Assembly: GCA_002454505.1 (NCBI GenBank) | Contig: DKJA01000133.1 | Coordinates: 1-64,000, forward strand | Length of the DNA stretch: 64,000 bases | Direction of reading: 5' to 3' | Source: Oxalobacteraceae bacterium UBA6704 | GTDB taxonomy: Bacteria; Pseudomonadota; Gammaproteobacteria; Burkholderiales; Burkholderiaceae_D | Part shown: positions 15,865-28,082 of the stretch, in pieces | Numbering within the stretch: position 1 is the stretch's first letter | Layout of the letters: every line of letters starts with the position of its first letter | The notes under the pieces: model-generated | What the model saw: the letters and a program-made list of their open reading frames with translations, nothing else | The model's database searches: none | What the model was told of the DNA's origin: nothing | Translations under genes and position numbers: made by a program

Positions 15865-17544
15865 TTATTTCGTGCTCGGCGTCATCTTCTTCGTGATCAC
15901 CCACTGCTGGGCAATCGAGAACAGGTTGTTGACCACCCAGTACAGCACCAGGCCGGACGGGAAGAACAGGAACATCACCGAGAATGCCAGCGGCATGAAC
16001 AGCATCATCTTCGCCTGCGCCGGATCGGCCGGCTGCGGGTTCAGCTTCATCGTCACGTACATCGAGATCGCGTACAGCACCGGCAGGATGAAGAACGGAT
16101 CCGGCTTGGTCAGGTCGTGGATCCACAGGGCCCACGGCGCGCCGCGCATTTCAACCGATGCGTTCAGCACCCAGTACAGCGAGATGAACACCGGCATCTG
16201 CACGACGATCGGCAGGCAGCCGCCCAGCGGGTTGATCTTCTCGGTCTTGTACAGCTCCATCATCGCCTGGTTCATCTTCTGCGGATCGCCCTTGTGGCGT
16301 TCGCGGATGGCCGTCATCTTCGGCGTCACGACTTTCATGCGGGCCATGCTGCGGTAGCTGGCGGCGGACAGCGGGAAGAAGATCAGCTTGATCAGGATCG
16401 TGAAGGCGATGATCGTCCAGCCCCAGTTGCCCAGCGCGGCGTGGATCTGCTGCATCACCCAGTAGATCGGCTTGGCGATGATGGTCAGCATGCCGTAGTC
16501 CTTCACCAGCTCCAAGCCGGGCGAGACCTGTTCCAGCACTTTTTCGTCCTGCGGGCCGGAGAACAGCTTGGCGCTGTTCGACACCGTGGCGCCCGGCGCC
16601 AGCGCGCCCAGCGGCTGCACGACGCCGATCGCGTACGTGTTCGTGTCCACCTTGCGGGTGAAGATGTCGTGCATCAGCTTCGCCTGCGGCACCAGCGCCG
16701 ACACGAAGAAGTGCTGCGACACGGCGACCCAGCCGCCATCGGCCTTCGTCGCGTGATCCGGCGGGATCACCTTGCCCGGGCTTTCCTTCTGCGCCACGTC
16801 GTGCTTCTCGATCTTCTCGAACGTCAGCTTCTTGTACTTGTCGGCATCCGTGTACAGCGTCGGGCCGGTGAAGCTCGGGTTGAACCACGAGGAACCTTCC
16901 GGCTTGTTGCCGTCGTGGACCAGCTGCATGTACAGCTCAGGCGTCACGGGCGCGGTGCCGGTATTGGTCACGTCGTGGCGCACGTCGATGACGTACTCGC
17001 CGCGCTTGAACGTGAACGTCTTGGTCAGCTTCACGCCGCCCTGTTCGGCATCCAGCACCAGTTGCACCTGGTTGCCGTTGTCCAGCGTGCGGGCGCCGGG
17101 ACGAACGGTGAAACCGGTGTTGTGGTTCGGCAGGTTGGCTGCACCAACCAGGCCCGTCTGCGCCAGGTAGACGCGGCCGGCGCCCTGCTGGAACAGCATC
17201 TGGTTCTTCGTCGGATCGATGCCGTCCTTGTATTTCAACAGCTCGAGGCGCTTGATCTGGCCGCCCAGCGTATCGATGTCCACCTTGTAGACGTCCGTCG
17301 TGATCGTCACGATCTGGCTCTGGAACGGCGCCGCGGTGCCGGGCACGGCGGCAGCGCCCGCATTGGCACCAACTGCGCCGACAGCGGCAGGCGTTGCCGC
17401 CGTGGCTGCTGCAGGAACGGTCTTGGCCGGTGGCGTCGGCGAGAACATGGATTGCTTGCCGGTGGAGATCATCCACTCGTTCCACAGGAAGACCAGCGAG
17501 ACGGCGAAGACGATCCACAGGATGGTGCGTTTATTGATATCCAT
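15865..17544 (-). CDS. yidC: Membrane protein insertase YidC
   Basis: A 559-residue inner-membrane insertase. It has an N-terminal transmembrane anchor (about 6-24), an Ala/Pro-rich linker, a large periplasmic beta domain (about 75-350) and the conserved Oxa1-like core (about 365-550, starting LVKDYGMLTIIAKPIYWVMQ), containing the helical hairpin with the positively charged loop and the groove helices (GGCLPIVVQMPVFISLYWVL). It inserts and folds inner-membrane proteins with or without SecYEG. It lies 9 bases downstream of yidD in the same operon. Confidence 0.96.
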   Translation of the reverse strand: MDINKRTILWIVFAVSLVFLWNEWMISTGKQSMFSPTPPAKTVPAAATAATPAAVGAVGANAGAAAVPGTAAPFQSQIVTITTDVYKVDIDTLGGQIKRLELLKYKDGIDPTKNQMLFQQGAGRVYLAQTGLVGAANLPNHNTGFTVRPGARTLDNGNQVQLVLDAEQGGVKLTKTFTFKRGEYVIDVRHDVTNTGTAPVTPELYMQLVHDGNKPEGSSWFNPSFTGPTLYTDADKYKKLTFEKIEKHDVAQKESPGKVIPPDHATKADGGWVAVSQHFFVSALVPQAKLMHDIFTRKVDTNTYAIGVVQPLGALAPGATVSNSAKLFSGPQDEKVLEQVSPGLELVKDYGMLTIIAKPIYWVMQQIHAALGNWGWTIIAFTILIKLIFFPLSAASYRSMARMKVVTPKMTAIRERHKGDPQKMNQAMMELYKTEKINPLGGCLPIVVQMPVFISLYWVLNASVEMRGAPWALWIHDLTKPDPFFILPVLYAISMYVTMKLNPQPADPAQAKMMLFMPLAFSVMFLFFPSGLVLYWVVNNLFSIAQQWVITKKMTPSTK

Positions 17545-17553
17545 TGGGTACAG

Positions 17554-17805
17554 TCAGGAGTGGTTGCAACCGCAAGCGGTCGTTGAAGAATGCTTCGGCG
17601 GCACGGGATCGAGCCCGCCCGCGTTCCACGGATGGCAGCGGCACACGCGGCGCACGGCCAGCCAGCCGCCCTTCGCCGTGCCGTGCACGCGCAGCGCTTC
17701 CAGCGCATAGTTCGAGCAGCTCGGGTAGAAGCGGCAGCTGGGCGCCATCATGGGACTGATGGCGAGCTGATAGAAGCGCAGCAGCAGCGACAGCACGGTT
17801 TTCAT
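17554..17805 (-). CDS. yidD: Membrane protein insertion efficiency factor YidD
   Basis: An 83-residue protein with the YidD hallmark CRFYPSCSNYALEAL, followed by RRVCRCHPWNAGGLDPVP. It is thought to lie at the inner face of the membrane through an N-terminal amphipathic helix and to aid YidC-dependent insertion. Its ATG overlaps the rnpA stop by four bases, so translation is coupled. Confidence 0.95.
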   Translation of the reverse strand: MKTVLSLLLRFYQLAISPMMAPSCRFYPSCSNYALEALRVHGTAKGGWLAVRRVCRCHPWNAGGLDPVPPKHSSTTACGCNHS

Positions 17806-18203
17806 CGCCGCGCCTTCGACTGGGCGTCGAACAGGCGCGCCAGCTCCAGGCGCAGCTCGGTTTTCAGCTTTGCCGTGGTGGCCGGGCCAGCCTTGGTATT
17901 GACGGCCTTCGAGAGGCGCACTACACAGTCGATCGCCGGCAAACGCGTGGTGCGGAACAACTCGCGCGTGACACGCTTGATCGTGTTGCGCGTGACGGCG
18001 CGGGGCGCCAGCCGTTTGGCAACGACGACCCCCAACCGCGCGTTTGGCAGCTGATTCGGGCGGGTATAGAGCACGAAGTGCGCGCTTTTTTGCGTCGGGC
18101 GCAAACGAAAAACGGATGAAAATTCATCCGTTTTAACGATGCGCCGAGCGCGCGCGAAGTCGTGGGAACCTTCGCCTGTGGAGCCGTTGGAACTGTTGTC
18201 CAC
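17802..18203 (-). CDS. rnpA: Ribonuclease P protein component
   Basis: A 133-residue basic protein that binds the RNase P RNA and aids 5' processing of tRNA precursors. The family signature is clear: GVVVAKRLAPRAVTRNTIKRVTRE, with the RNR-type motif. About 15 extra residues precede the family core, which is common in betaproteobacteria; a shorter in-frame start cannot be excluded. It follows rpmH closely in the conserved order rpmH-rnpA-yidD-yidC-mnmE. Confidence 0.93.
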   Translation of the reverse strand: MDNSSNGSTGEGSHDFARARRIVKTDEFSSVFRLRPTQKSAHFVLYTRPNQLPNARLGVVVAKRLAPRAVTRNTIKRVTRELFRTTRLPAIDCVVRLSKAVNTKAGPATTAKLKTELRLELARLFDAQSKARR

Positions 18204-18223
18204 GCTCAGCGAACAAGCTTGGC

Positions 18224-18358
18224 TTATACAGCCAGACGCTTGCGGCCCTTGGCGCGGCGTGCGTTCAGAACCTGACGGCCACCACGGGTAGCCATACGTG
18301 CACGGAAACCGTGGGTGCGCTTGCGGCGCACGACGGAAGGTTGGTAAGTACGTTTCAT
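18224..18358 (-). CDS. rpmH: 50S ribosomal protein L34
   Basis: A 44-residue very basic ribosomal protein beginning [18 protein letters not shown] and ending in GRKRLAV, the full family length. The ATG at 18358 was chosen by identity to the family. It is the first gene of the leftward operon and is driven by the promoter at 18577-18605. Confidence 0.97.
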   Translation of the reverse strand: MKRTYQPSVVRRKRTHGFRARMATRGGRQVLNARRAKGRKRLAV

Positions 18359-18576
18359 GTTGGTCTCGCTAAAGAAGCAAAAAAATGCAAAATCGGGCTG
18401 CCGCACCGTACCGGAAAATCAGCACGCGCGCCAGGGGTCCCTTCAGTTATTGGTGCCAATGACATTTCGCGCACTTATGCCCACACGTCCGGCACAAGCT
18501 GGCCAATCTCATCGCCCGCTTACATCCGCGCTGATCGTAAACTGAAAAAACACGGAGTACGGGCGGGGAACCCTGA

Positions 18577-18605
18577 ATTATCAGCATTTGGGCATCGCTT
18601 GTCAA
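18577..18605 (-). promoter_or_regulatory. Sigma-70 promoter of the rpmH-rnpA-yidD-yidC-mnmE operon
   Basis: On the minus strand a perfect TTGACA (18600-18605) and GATAAT (18577-18582) are 17 bases apart, giving a start near 18569 and a leader of about 210 bases before rpmH. Confidence 0.8.
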
Positions 18606-18667
18606 CAGCTTGACGGCTTCCCGGCCGGCCCCGCAACGCCATTTTTCCGGAAAAATTGGAACAACCC

Positions 18668-18676
18668 TGTGGATAA
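18668..18676 (+). promoter_or_regulatory. DnaA box
   Basis: TGTGGATAA is the exact complement of the consensus DnaA box TTATCCACA. It lies 106 bases upstream of the dnaA start, a position fitting dnaA autoregulation and possibly origin function. Confidence 0.75.
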
Positions 18677-18782
18677 CTTGTGGGGTTCGGAGTTAGAATA
18701 GCGTGTTACGTGTGGCGCGCATGGGGCTCATCTCGAGTTTTCCCTCTGCTGCCCTCTCACAGCTTTTGCAGATAGACGATTC

Positions 18783-20195
18783 ATGGAAAATTTCTGGCAG
18801 ACCTGTTCCGCACAACTGGAACTGGAGCTGACGCCGCAACAATACAGCGCGTGGATCAAGCCACTTGTGCCGCTCGATTACGAGAATGGCAAGCTGAGGA
18901 TTGCTGCGCCCAACCGCTTCAAGCTCGACTGGGTGAAGTCCCAGTTCGCCAGCCGCATCACCGCCCTTGCGTCGCAATACTGGGAAGCGCCGACGGAGGT
19001 GCAGTTCGTGCTCGACCCGCGCCTGAACCCGGCACGCAAGCCCGCCGAACCGATGCCCGCCAGCGCCAACGGCTCGCCGCTGCATGCGCCGGCCGTGCAT
19101 ATTCCGGAACCGCGCACGGGCGATCCCGTCACGCCGCCGCCAGGCAGCGAGTACGCGAACCAGCGGGGCCGCGAACAGAGCCGCATCAACACCGACCTGA
19201 CGTTCGACAGCTTCGTCACCGGTAAGGCCAACCAGCTGGCGCGCGCCGCCGCGATCCAGGTGGCGAACAACCCGGGCGTGTCGTACAACCCGCTGTTCTT
19301 CTACGGCGGCGTGGGCCTCGGCAAGACCCACTTGATCCACGCGATCGGCAACCAGGTGATGGCCGACCAGCCGGGCGCCCGCATCCGCTACATCCACGCC
19401 GAGCAGTACGTGCGCGACGTGGTGACGGCCTACCAGCGCAAGGGCTTCGACGACTTCAAGCATTACTACCACTCGCTGGACATGCTGCTGATCGACGATA
19501 TTCAATTCTTCGGCGGCAAGAGCCGCACGCAGGAAGAATTCTTCTATGCGTTCGAGGCGCTGATCGCCGCGAAGAAGCAGATCATCATCACGTCGGACAC
19601 GTATCCGAAAGAGATCACGGGCATGGACGACCGCCTGATCTCCCGCTTTGATTCCGGCCTGACGGTGGCCATCGAGCCGCCGGAACTGGAAATGCGCGTG
19701 GCGATCCTGCTGAAGAAAGCCAAGTCGGAAGGCGTCACGCTGTCCGACGACGTGGCCTTCTTCGTGGCCAAGCACCTGCGCTCGAACGTGCGCGAACTGG
19801 AAGGCGCGCTGCGCAAGATCCTCGCGTACTCGCGCTTCCACGGCAAGGACATCTCGATCGATATCGTGAAGGAAGCCTTGAAGGATCTGCTGTCGGTGCA
19901 GAACCGCCAGATCAGCGTGGAGAACATCCAGAAGACCGTGGCGGACTTTTTCAACATCAAGGTCGCCGACATGTACTCGAAGCGCCGCCCGGCGAACATC
20001 GCCCGGCCACGCCAGATCGCCATGTACCTGGCCAAGGAACTGACGCAGAAGTCGCTGCCGGAAATCGGCGAGCTGTTCGGCGGCCGCGACCACACCACGG
20101 TGTTGCACGCGGTGCGCAAGATCGCCCAGGACCGCACCAAGAATCCGGAGTGCAATCACGAGCTGCACGTGCTGGAGCAAACCCTCAAGGGGTAA
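18783..20195 (+). CDS. dnaA: Chromosomal replication initiator DnaA
   Basis: A 470-residue initiator that binds DnaA boxes and opens oriC. Domain I (1-90, [20 protein letters not shown]) is followed by a variable linker (90-135), the AAA+ domain with Walker A GGVGLGKT (175-182) and Walker B LLIDDI (235-240), and the DNA-binding domain IV with the signature [11 protein letters not shown] (433-443). All parts are intact. It is followed after 119 bases by dnaN, the normal arrangement. Confidence 0.98.
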   Translation: MENFWQTCSAQLELELTPQQYSAWIKPLVPLDYENGKLRIAAPNRFKLDWVKSQFASRITALASQYWEAPTEVQFVLDPRLNPARKPAEPMPASANGSPLHAPAVHIPEPRTGDPVTPPPGSEYANQRGREQSRINTDLTFDSFVTGKANQLARAAAIQVANNPGVSYNPLFFYGGVGLGKTHLIHAIGNQVMADQPGARIRYIHAEQYVRDVVTAYQRKGFDDFKHYYHSLDMLLIDDIQFFGGKSRTQEEFFYAFEALIAAKKQIIITSDTYPKEITGMDDRLISRFDSGLTVAIEPPELEMRVAILLKKAKSEGVTLSDDVAFFVAKHLRSNVRELEGALRKILAYSRFHGKDISIDIVKEALKDLLSVQNRQISVENIQKTVADFFNIKVADMYSKRRPANIARPRQIAMYLAKELTQKSLPEIGELFGGRDHTTVLHAVRKIAQDRTKNPECNHELHVLEQTLKG

Positions 20196-20314
20196 CCGGA
20201 AGACAAGTCCGGCGGGTGGATTTGCTACACTGCCGGTACTTCCGACGAGCAATTATTGTAATTAAGTACAGCAAAAGCTTTAACAGTACATTTAACTTTT
20301 TATCGAGGATATTT

Positions 20315-23972
<3,658 letters not shown>

Positions 23973-23992
23973 TGTATTGAAGGAGCCGGGCC

Positions 23993-25039
23993 ATGAGTGA
24001 GCCGGAACCACGCGCCGAGCTGGTACTTTACGCCACGGAAGATGGCTCGGCCCGGTTCTTTCTGCGTGCCGAAGACGGCACTGTCTGGCTCAGCCAGGTC
24101 GAATTGGCCGAGCTGTTCCAGACTTCTGTCCCGAACATCAATATCCACATCAAGAATGTGCTGGATGAGGGTGAGTTGGGCGAAGCCGCAACTATTAAAG
24201 ATGACTTAATAGTTCGAACCGAGGGGACCCGGCAGGTCCGCCGCAAGGTCAAGCTCTACAACCTTGACATGATCCTGGCCATTGGTTATCGGGTGAAGTC
24301 GCCGCGCGGCACCCAGTTCCGCCAGTGGGCCACCACTCACTTGAAGGAATATCTGGTCAAGGGCTTCGTCATGGACGACGAGCGCCTCAAGGGTGGAGAG
24401 CGCTGGGACTATTTCGACGAGCTTCTGCAGCGTATCCGGGACATACGGTCTTCGGAAAAGCGCTTCTACCAGAAAGTGCGTGACCTGTTTGCGCTGTCCA
24501 CGGATTACGCCGATGACGGACAGGCGACCGGGCTTTTTTTCGCCGAAGTACAGAACAAGATGTTCTTCGCCGTGTCGGGCCAGACTGCCGCCGAACTGAT
24601 TGTGCAGCGCGCAGATGCCACGAAGCCGAATATGGCGCTCACCTCGTGGAAAGGCGGTCGCGTACGCAAAGCCGATGTCACTGTTGCCAAAAACTATCTG
24701 AACGCCACCGAGCTGGACCAGCTCAATCGCATTGTCAGCATGTTCCTGGATTTCGCCGAATTGCGCGCCATCCAGCGCAAGGGACTGCGGATGGCCGACT
24801 GGCGCGCCTATGTTGACAGCTTCATGACCTTCAACGAACAAGCCCTGCTGCAAGGTCCCGGGCGCATGAGCCACCAGACGATGACCACGATTGCGCACGA
24901 GCGCTACGAGCATTTCGACTCGGTGCGGCGCAAAGCCGAAGCACTCGAGGCGGACCGCGAGGAGTTGCGGGAACTCGAGCAGGTGGAAAAGCTGGTCAGC
25001 CAGCGGCAAAAAGGCGGCAAACCAACAGCCGACAGCTGA
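23993..25039 (+). CDS. RhuM-family protein
   Basis: A 348-residue protein matching the RhuM (virulence protein) family. The N-terminal half contains a phage-antirepressor-like DNA-binding region (WLSQVELAELFQTSVPNINIHIKNV, about 30-55) and the conserved YNLDMILAIGYRVKSPRGTQFRQWAT block (82-108); the C-terminal half is helical. RhuM genes were named in a Salmonella pathogenicity island and are found in mobile and defence islands; the biochemical role is unknown. It starts only 20 bases after gyrB, and parts of the gene (around 24180-24230) are visibly more AT-rich than its neighbours, which fits acquisition. Confidence 0.85.
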   Translation: MSEPEPRAELVLYATEDGSARFFLRAEDGTVWLSQVELAELFQTSVPNINIHIKNVLDEGELGEAATIKDDLIVRTEGTRQVRRKVKLYNLDMILAIGYRVKSPRGTQFRQWATTHLKEYLVKGFVMDDERLKGGERWDYFDELLQRIRDIRSSEKRFYQKVRDLFALSTDYADDGQATGLFFAEVQNKMFFAVSGQTAAELIVQRADATKPNMALTSWKGGRVRKADVTVAKNYLNATELDQLNRIVSMFLDFAELRAIQRKGLRMADWRAYVDSFMTFNEQALLQGPGRMSHQTMTTIAHERYEHFDSVRRKAEALEADREELRELEQVEKLVSQRQKGGKPTADS

Positions 25040-25049
25040 GCCTGTTTGC

Positions 25050-25670
25050 TCACTCTGGCGTACAGCTCCTGCGCCGCCGCGCCACAACACCAACCGCCCC
25101 CAACCCCAGCAACATCATTCCATACGTCGCCGGTTCCGGCACCGCCGCAACGGTATAGCCGAACGTAAACGTGGCCGAATTCCAGATGGCATCGGCGCCC
25201 GGCAGATCGTCCATGTTCTCGGCAAACTCGAGACGCAGGATGCCGTCCCTGCCGACACTGAAGCTGTAGTCGCCCTGCTCCCCGACCGTATCGAGATGCC
25301 GGAAATCCACGGTACCGGTGTAATGCTCGGTGCCCGCGTGGTAGCCGCCGGTGGGATCGTCGAGCAGGCTGGGCAGGAAGTACAGCGCGTTCAGCTGGCT
25401 ACTGTCGCTCAGCTGCATATAGGCTTCGTTGATGAAGCTGCCCTCGTTGGCGGTCAGCGTGACGTCCCAGGTGAAGGTATTCAGGTGCGACAGCGCCCCC
25501 AGGTTCACTTCGACGATCGTATTGCCCTCCCAGCTCAGGTAAGTGTTGCTGGCGATGTCGGACAGGGTGACCGTCTTCGTCAGGTCTTCTGCGCTGGCCG
25601 CGCCGCCGATGGCCGATGCAGCCAGTGCGGCAGCGAACATCAGGCTGCGTGCAAATTTCAGGTTCTTCAA
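25050..25670 (-). CDS. PEP-CTERM sorting domain protein
   Basis: A 206-residue secreted protein with a signal peptide (1-27, ending ASA-ED), a beta-rich middle, and a C-terminal PEP-CTERM tail: VPEPATYGMMLLGLGAVGVVARRRR. This tail directs processing by exosortase, which is linked to extracellular polysaccharide export. The middle shows no named domain. It stands alone and converges with the rhuM gene; the exosortase itself is not in the window. Confidence 0.85.
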   Translation of the reverse strand: MKNLKFARSLMFAAALAASAIGGAASAEDLTKTVTLSDIASNTYLSWEGNTIVEVNLGALSHLNTFTWDVTLTANEGSFINEAYMQLSDSSQLNALYFLPSLLDDPTGGYHAGTEHYTGTVDFRHLDTVGEQGDYSFSVGRDGILRLEFAENMDDLPGADAIWNSATFTFGYTVAAVPEPATYGMMLLGLGAVGVVARRRRSCTPE

Positions 25671-25770
25671 CTTTTTTGCCCTTTCAAGGTTGGCACGTCG
25701 ATGAGTGCAAAAAAGATAACAGGAATCCGCTGAAAATCGGGTCTCCCGAAAGGCGTATGGTCGCCGCCCG

Positions 25771-26283
25771 TCAGATCGGCATTGCCGTGCGGCTCCTGGA
25801 CAGGCGGATGATCGTCGTCACGTTGACCAGCGCCACCACCACCTCCAGCGCCGTGCCGCCGATCGAACCGGCGATCACGTTATTGGCGATCCACAGGCAC
25901 GTCCCCACCAGCATCGCAAGCCGCATCGGAATGCCCTGCAACAGGAACAGCGCCAGCGTGCCGATGCACGACGCGGCGAGCGGCAGCCAGTCGGCCGGTT
26001 GCCGCACCAGCACGCAGCCGAGTGCCAGGTTGCACGCCACGACGGCGACGGCCACCCAGATCGAACGGGTGCGCAGCGCCAGCACCGAACGCAAAAATGA
26101 CATCGTGGAGCTGGCCACCGCCGTCGGATTGCCGAGCAGCGCGAAGTGGACGATGTAGGCCAGGCATTCGCCGGCCATGAACAGCTTGAAGCGGCGGTCG
26201 TCGGTCTGCAGGAAGGAGCCGACGCCGAGGACGAACGCCGCGTAGCCCACGCATTGCGCGGGCGAGAACCAGTCGATGGGCAT
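25771..26283 (-). CDS. YgjV-like inner-membrane protein
   Basis: A 170-residue hydrophobic protein with about five or six membrane segments, matching the YgjV family (opening with GYAAFVLGVGSFLQTDDRRFKLFMAGEC). The function is unknown. ATG 26283 was chosen because the reading frame upstream is only an antisense shadow of the TssF gene. It follows that gene in the same direction, 50 bases downstream. Confidence 0.75.
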   Translation of the reverse strand: MPIDWFSPAQCVGYAAFVLGVGSFLQTDDRRFKLFMAGECLAYIVHFALLGNPTAVASSTMSFLRSVLALRTRSIWVAVAVVACNLALGCVLVRQPADWLPLAASCIGTLALFLLQGIPMRLAMLVGTCLWIANNVIAGSIGGTALEVVVALVNVTTIIRLSRSRTAMPI

Positions 26284-26333
26284 GAAAATACCGGGAGCAC
26301 GGGGCCGGAAATTATACCCGTCCCGGTCCCTGC

Positions 26334-27950
26334 CTATAAGGGCAGCGTACCGCCGGGTCGAGGAGCGCAACGCACCAGCTCCTGCCCGTCCGATGACAGT
26401 ATCACCAGCTGCGTAAAGCCGTCCGCCGGCACATATTGCGCGAGCAGGCGATCCATCACGTGAGCAAACATGCACACACTGCATCCGACGAAGGCCGTCT
26501 CGTCGATCGTCAGCCGTACCTCGGTACCGCGCAGGTACGACGCGCCTTGCGCAAAGCGCAGCCATGCCGTGGCGGCACGATGTTCGATTCCGGCGATTCC
26601 GGCCAGTTGGCGGTGCGCCGACGCGCTGTCCGACGGCGCGTGCAAGCGAAGCATGTCGAGCAGCGCGGGCAGGCTGGCGGTCGTCGGCGTGCGGAAACCC
26701 GGCCAGGGTGCGCTGCGCAGGGATGCTGCATGCACTGGTGCGGTAGGCTTGCGTAATAAGCGGACCGGCGAGACAGCGGCGGTCAGGTCGCCATCCGGCC
26801 GGCCGATCGGCAAGGCCAGCGGCGCCGTACCATTGGTGCACGTCAGCTGGACGTCCACCGTGCCGCAATCCAGTACCAGCGGCCGCTGCTCGCCATCGAC
26901 GAACGACACCGTGTGCTCCGTGCCGCCCGCCGTCTCGGTACGGCGCGCCAGCCAGCAGTATTCCCCCGGCGCATGACGCAAGGAAGTGAAACGCCGCACA
27001 TTGCGCGCTGCGCTCTCGCCGGCCGTGCGGCGCAGCAGCTTGACGGCATCCACGCTGTAGATGTTGCAGCCGTCTGGCGTGGACAGGGCGTATGTGTTCC
27101 GGCCGGCGGCGAGCGGCAACGGTTGCGCGGCAAGCGAGAACAGGTTGACGACGGGCGTGCATCCAAGGCGGAGGTGGCCCGGTGTCAGTTCGCGCAGCAG
27201 CTGCGGCAGATTCGCCGCGCCCAAGTCCGGCAGGATCGCATGCAGCACCAGCCGCCGCGTACCTGCCGGGCAGCGCGCCAGCGCCGGCCTCAAATCGATG
27301 TCGAAGAACGCGAATTTTTCCGGGAATGCGAAGTATTCCGTCAACAGGCGGTCACCCGCACCGCTGCGGCCATCGGGCGGCAGCAGCGCCTCGCTGTCGG
27401 CCAGGCCGGCCGGCGCAAAGGGCAGCGCGGGCAGCAGGCACCACTGCTTGCCCGACTCCACGCAAGCACACAGCGTGCGATTGAACAGTGCATCGAGCAG
27501 TGCGGCGCGCGTGGTGTTGTCGGCATCGACGAACACGCGCAGCGGCGCAAGCACGGCTTCGTCGAGCGGCGTGGCGGGATCGGTACTTTCGATGGCGATG
27601 GTGATTTCGCTGCCGGCCTGCGGCGGCACGCCCAGCGCCGACGGCACCGACACGCCCGGCGTAAAACGCACGGCGGCGATGGAAAGCGGGGCAACTGTCA
27701 CGTCGTACACGGTGCGGAAGTGGCAGACAGGGGCCGCCTTGCTGGCCAGCTCGGTGCCCCGCTGGATCCTGACCAGTTGCCGGCAACCGACGGCATCCAC
27801 TTGCATGATGGCGCAAGACGGCAACAGGCCCGGTGGATTCGGTTCGAAGATGGCGGGCAGTGCGTATTCCTCGGCCCGTTCGCGGACGAAATCCTGTACT
27901 GCGCAGTCGTCGCCCGCTTGCTGCTCGTAGTAGGAAACAAGTTTGTCCAT
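26334..27950 (-). CDS. Divergent, orphan TssF (type VI secretion baseplate subunit)
   Basis: A 538-residue protein with the segment order of TssF/VasA: an N-terminal YYEQQ (like YYNREL), the RIQRGTELAS and CHFRTVYDVTV segments, HLRLGCTPVVNLF, a W-x-R-R block before VSFVDG, and the C-terminal pattern GTEVRLTIDETAFVG...FTQLVILSSDGQE. TssF builds the wedge of the baseplate with TssG, TssK and TssE. The protein is shorter than usual (about 590-630), mainly at the N-terminus and at the region where WRLISHLSLN normally stands. No other tss gene is within 64 kb. GGAGG precedes ATG 27950. It may be a relic, a spare, or part of a phage-tail-like machine; family fairly sure, role open. Confidence 0.75.
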   Translation of the reverse strand: MDKLVSYYEQQAGDDCAVQDFVRERAEEYALPAIFEPNPPGLLPSCAIMQVDAVGCRQLVRIQRGTELASKAAPVCHFRTVYDVTVAPLSIAAVRFTPGVSVPSALGVPPQAGSEITIAIESTDPATPLDEAVLAPLRVFVDADNTTRAALLDALFNRTLCACVESGKQWCLLPALPFAPAGLADSEALLPPDGRSGAGDRLLTEYFAFPEKFAFFDIDLRPALARCPAGTRRLVLHAILPDLGAANLPQLLRELTPGHLRLGCTPVVNLFSLAAQPLPLAAGRNTYALSTPDGCNIYSVDAVKLLRRTAGESAARNVRRFTSLRHAPGEYCWLARRTETAGGTEHTVSFVDGEQRPLVLDCGTVDVQLTCTNGTAPLALPIGRPDGDLTAAVSPVRLLRKPTAPVHAASLRSAPWPGFRTPTTASLPALLDMLRLHAPSDSASAHRQLAGIAGIEHRAATAWLRFAQGASYLRGTEVRLTIDETAFVGCSVCMFAHVMDRLLAQYVPADGFTQLVILSSDGQELVRCAPRPGGTLPL

Positions 27951-28066
27951 GCAGCCTCCAATAACGAAAGGCAATGTTTGCACAGCAAAACTGCCGCACT
28001 TTTGCGGCTGCGCAAGAAGAGCATTGCGGCTGACCGGCGCAGCTGCCGTTGTACAATCGGCATCTG

Positions 28067-28080
28067 ACCGGTAATCCGGT
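28067..28080 (+). promoter_or_regulatory. Palindrome ahead of the Wadjet operon
   Basis: ACCGG and CCGGT flank TAAT between the TACAAT -10 candidate (28052-28057) and the first ATG (28083). It could be a repressor site or an RNA hairpin that restrains translation. Short inverted repeats arise by chance in GC-rich DNA, so this is tentative. Confidence 0.3.
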
Positions 28081-28082
28081 GC

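Larger units (their letters stand above)
18359..18782. other. rpmH-dnaA intergenic region, candidate oriC neighbourhood
   Basis: This 424-base gap holds the divergent promoters of the rpmH operon and dnaA. Only one perfect DnaA box is visible (18668-18676); TTTTGCAGA (18765-18773) and TTATGCCCA (18475-18483) are weak variants. No AT-rich unwinding stretch or cluster of boxes, as expected of a full oriC, is apparent. The region probably autoregulates dnaA, and the true origin may lie here with degenerate boxes or elsewhere. Confidence 0.5.

Noticed and set aside
20196..20314. Candidate oriC between dnaA and dnaN
   Set aside because: No DnaA box or near-match and only moderate AT content.
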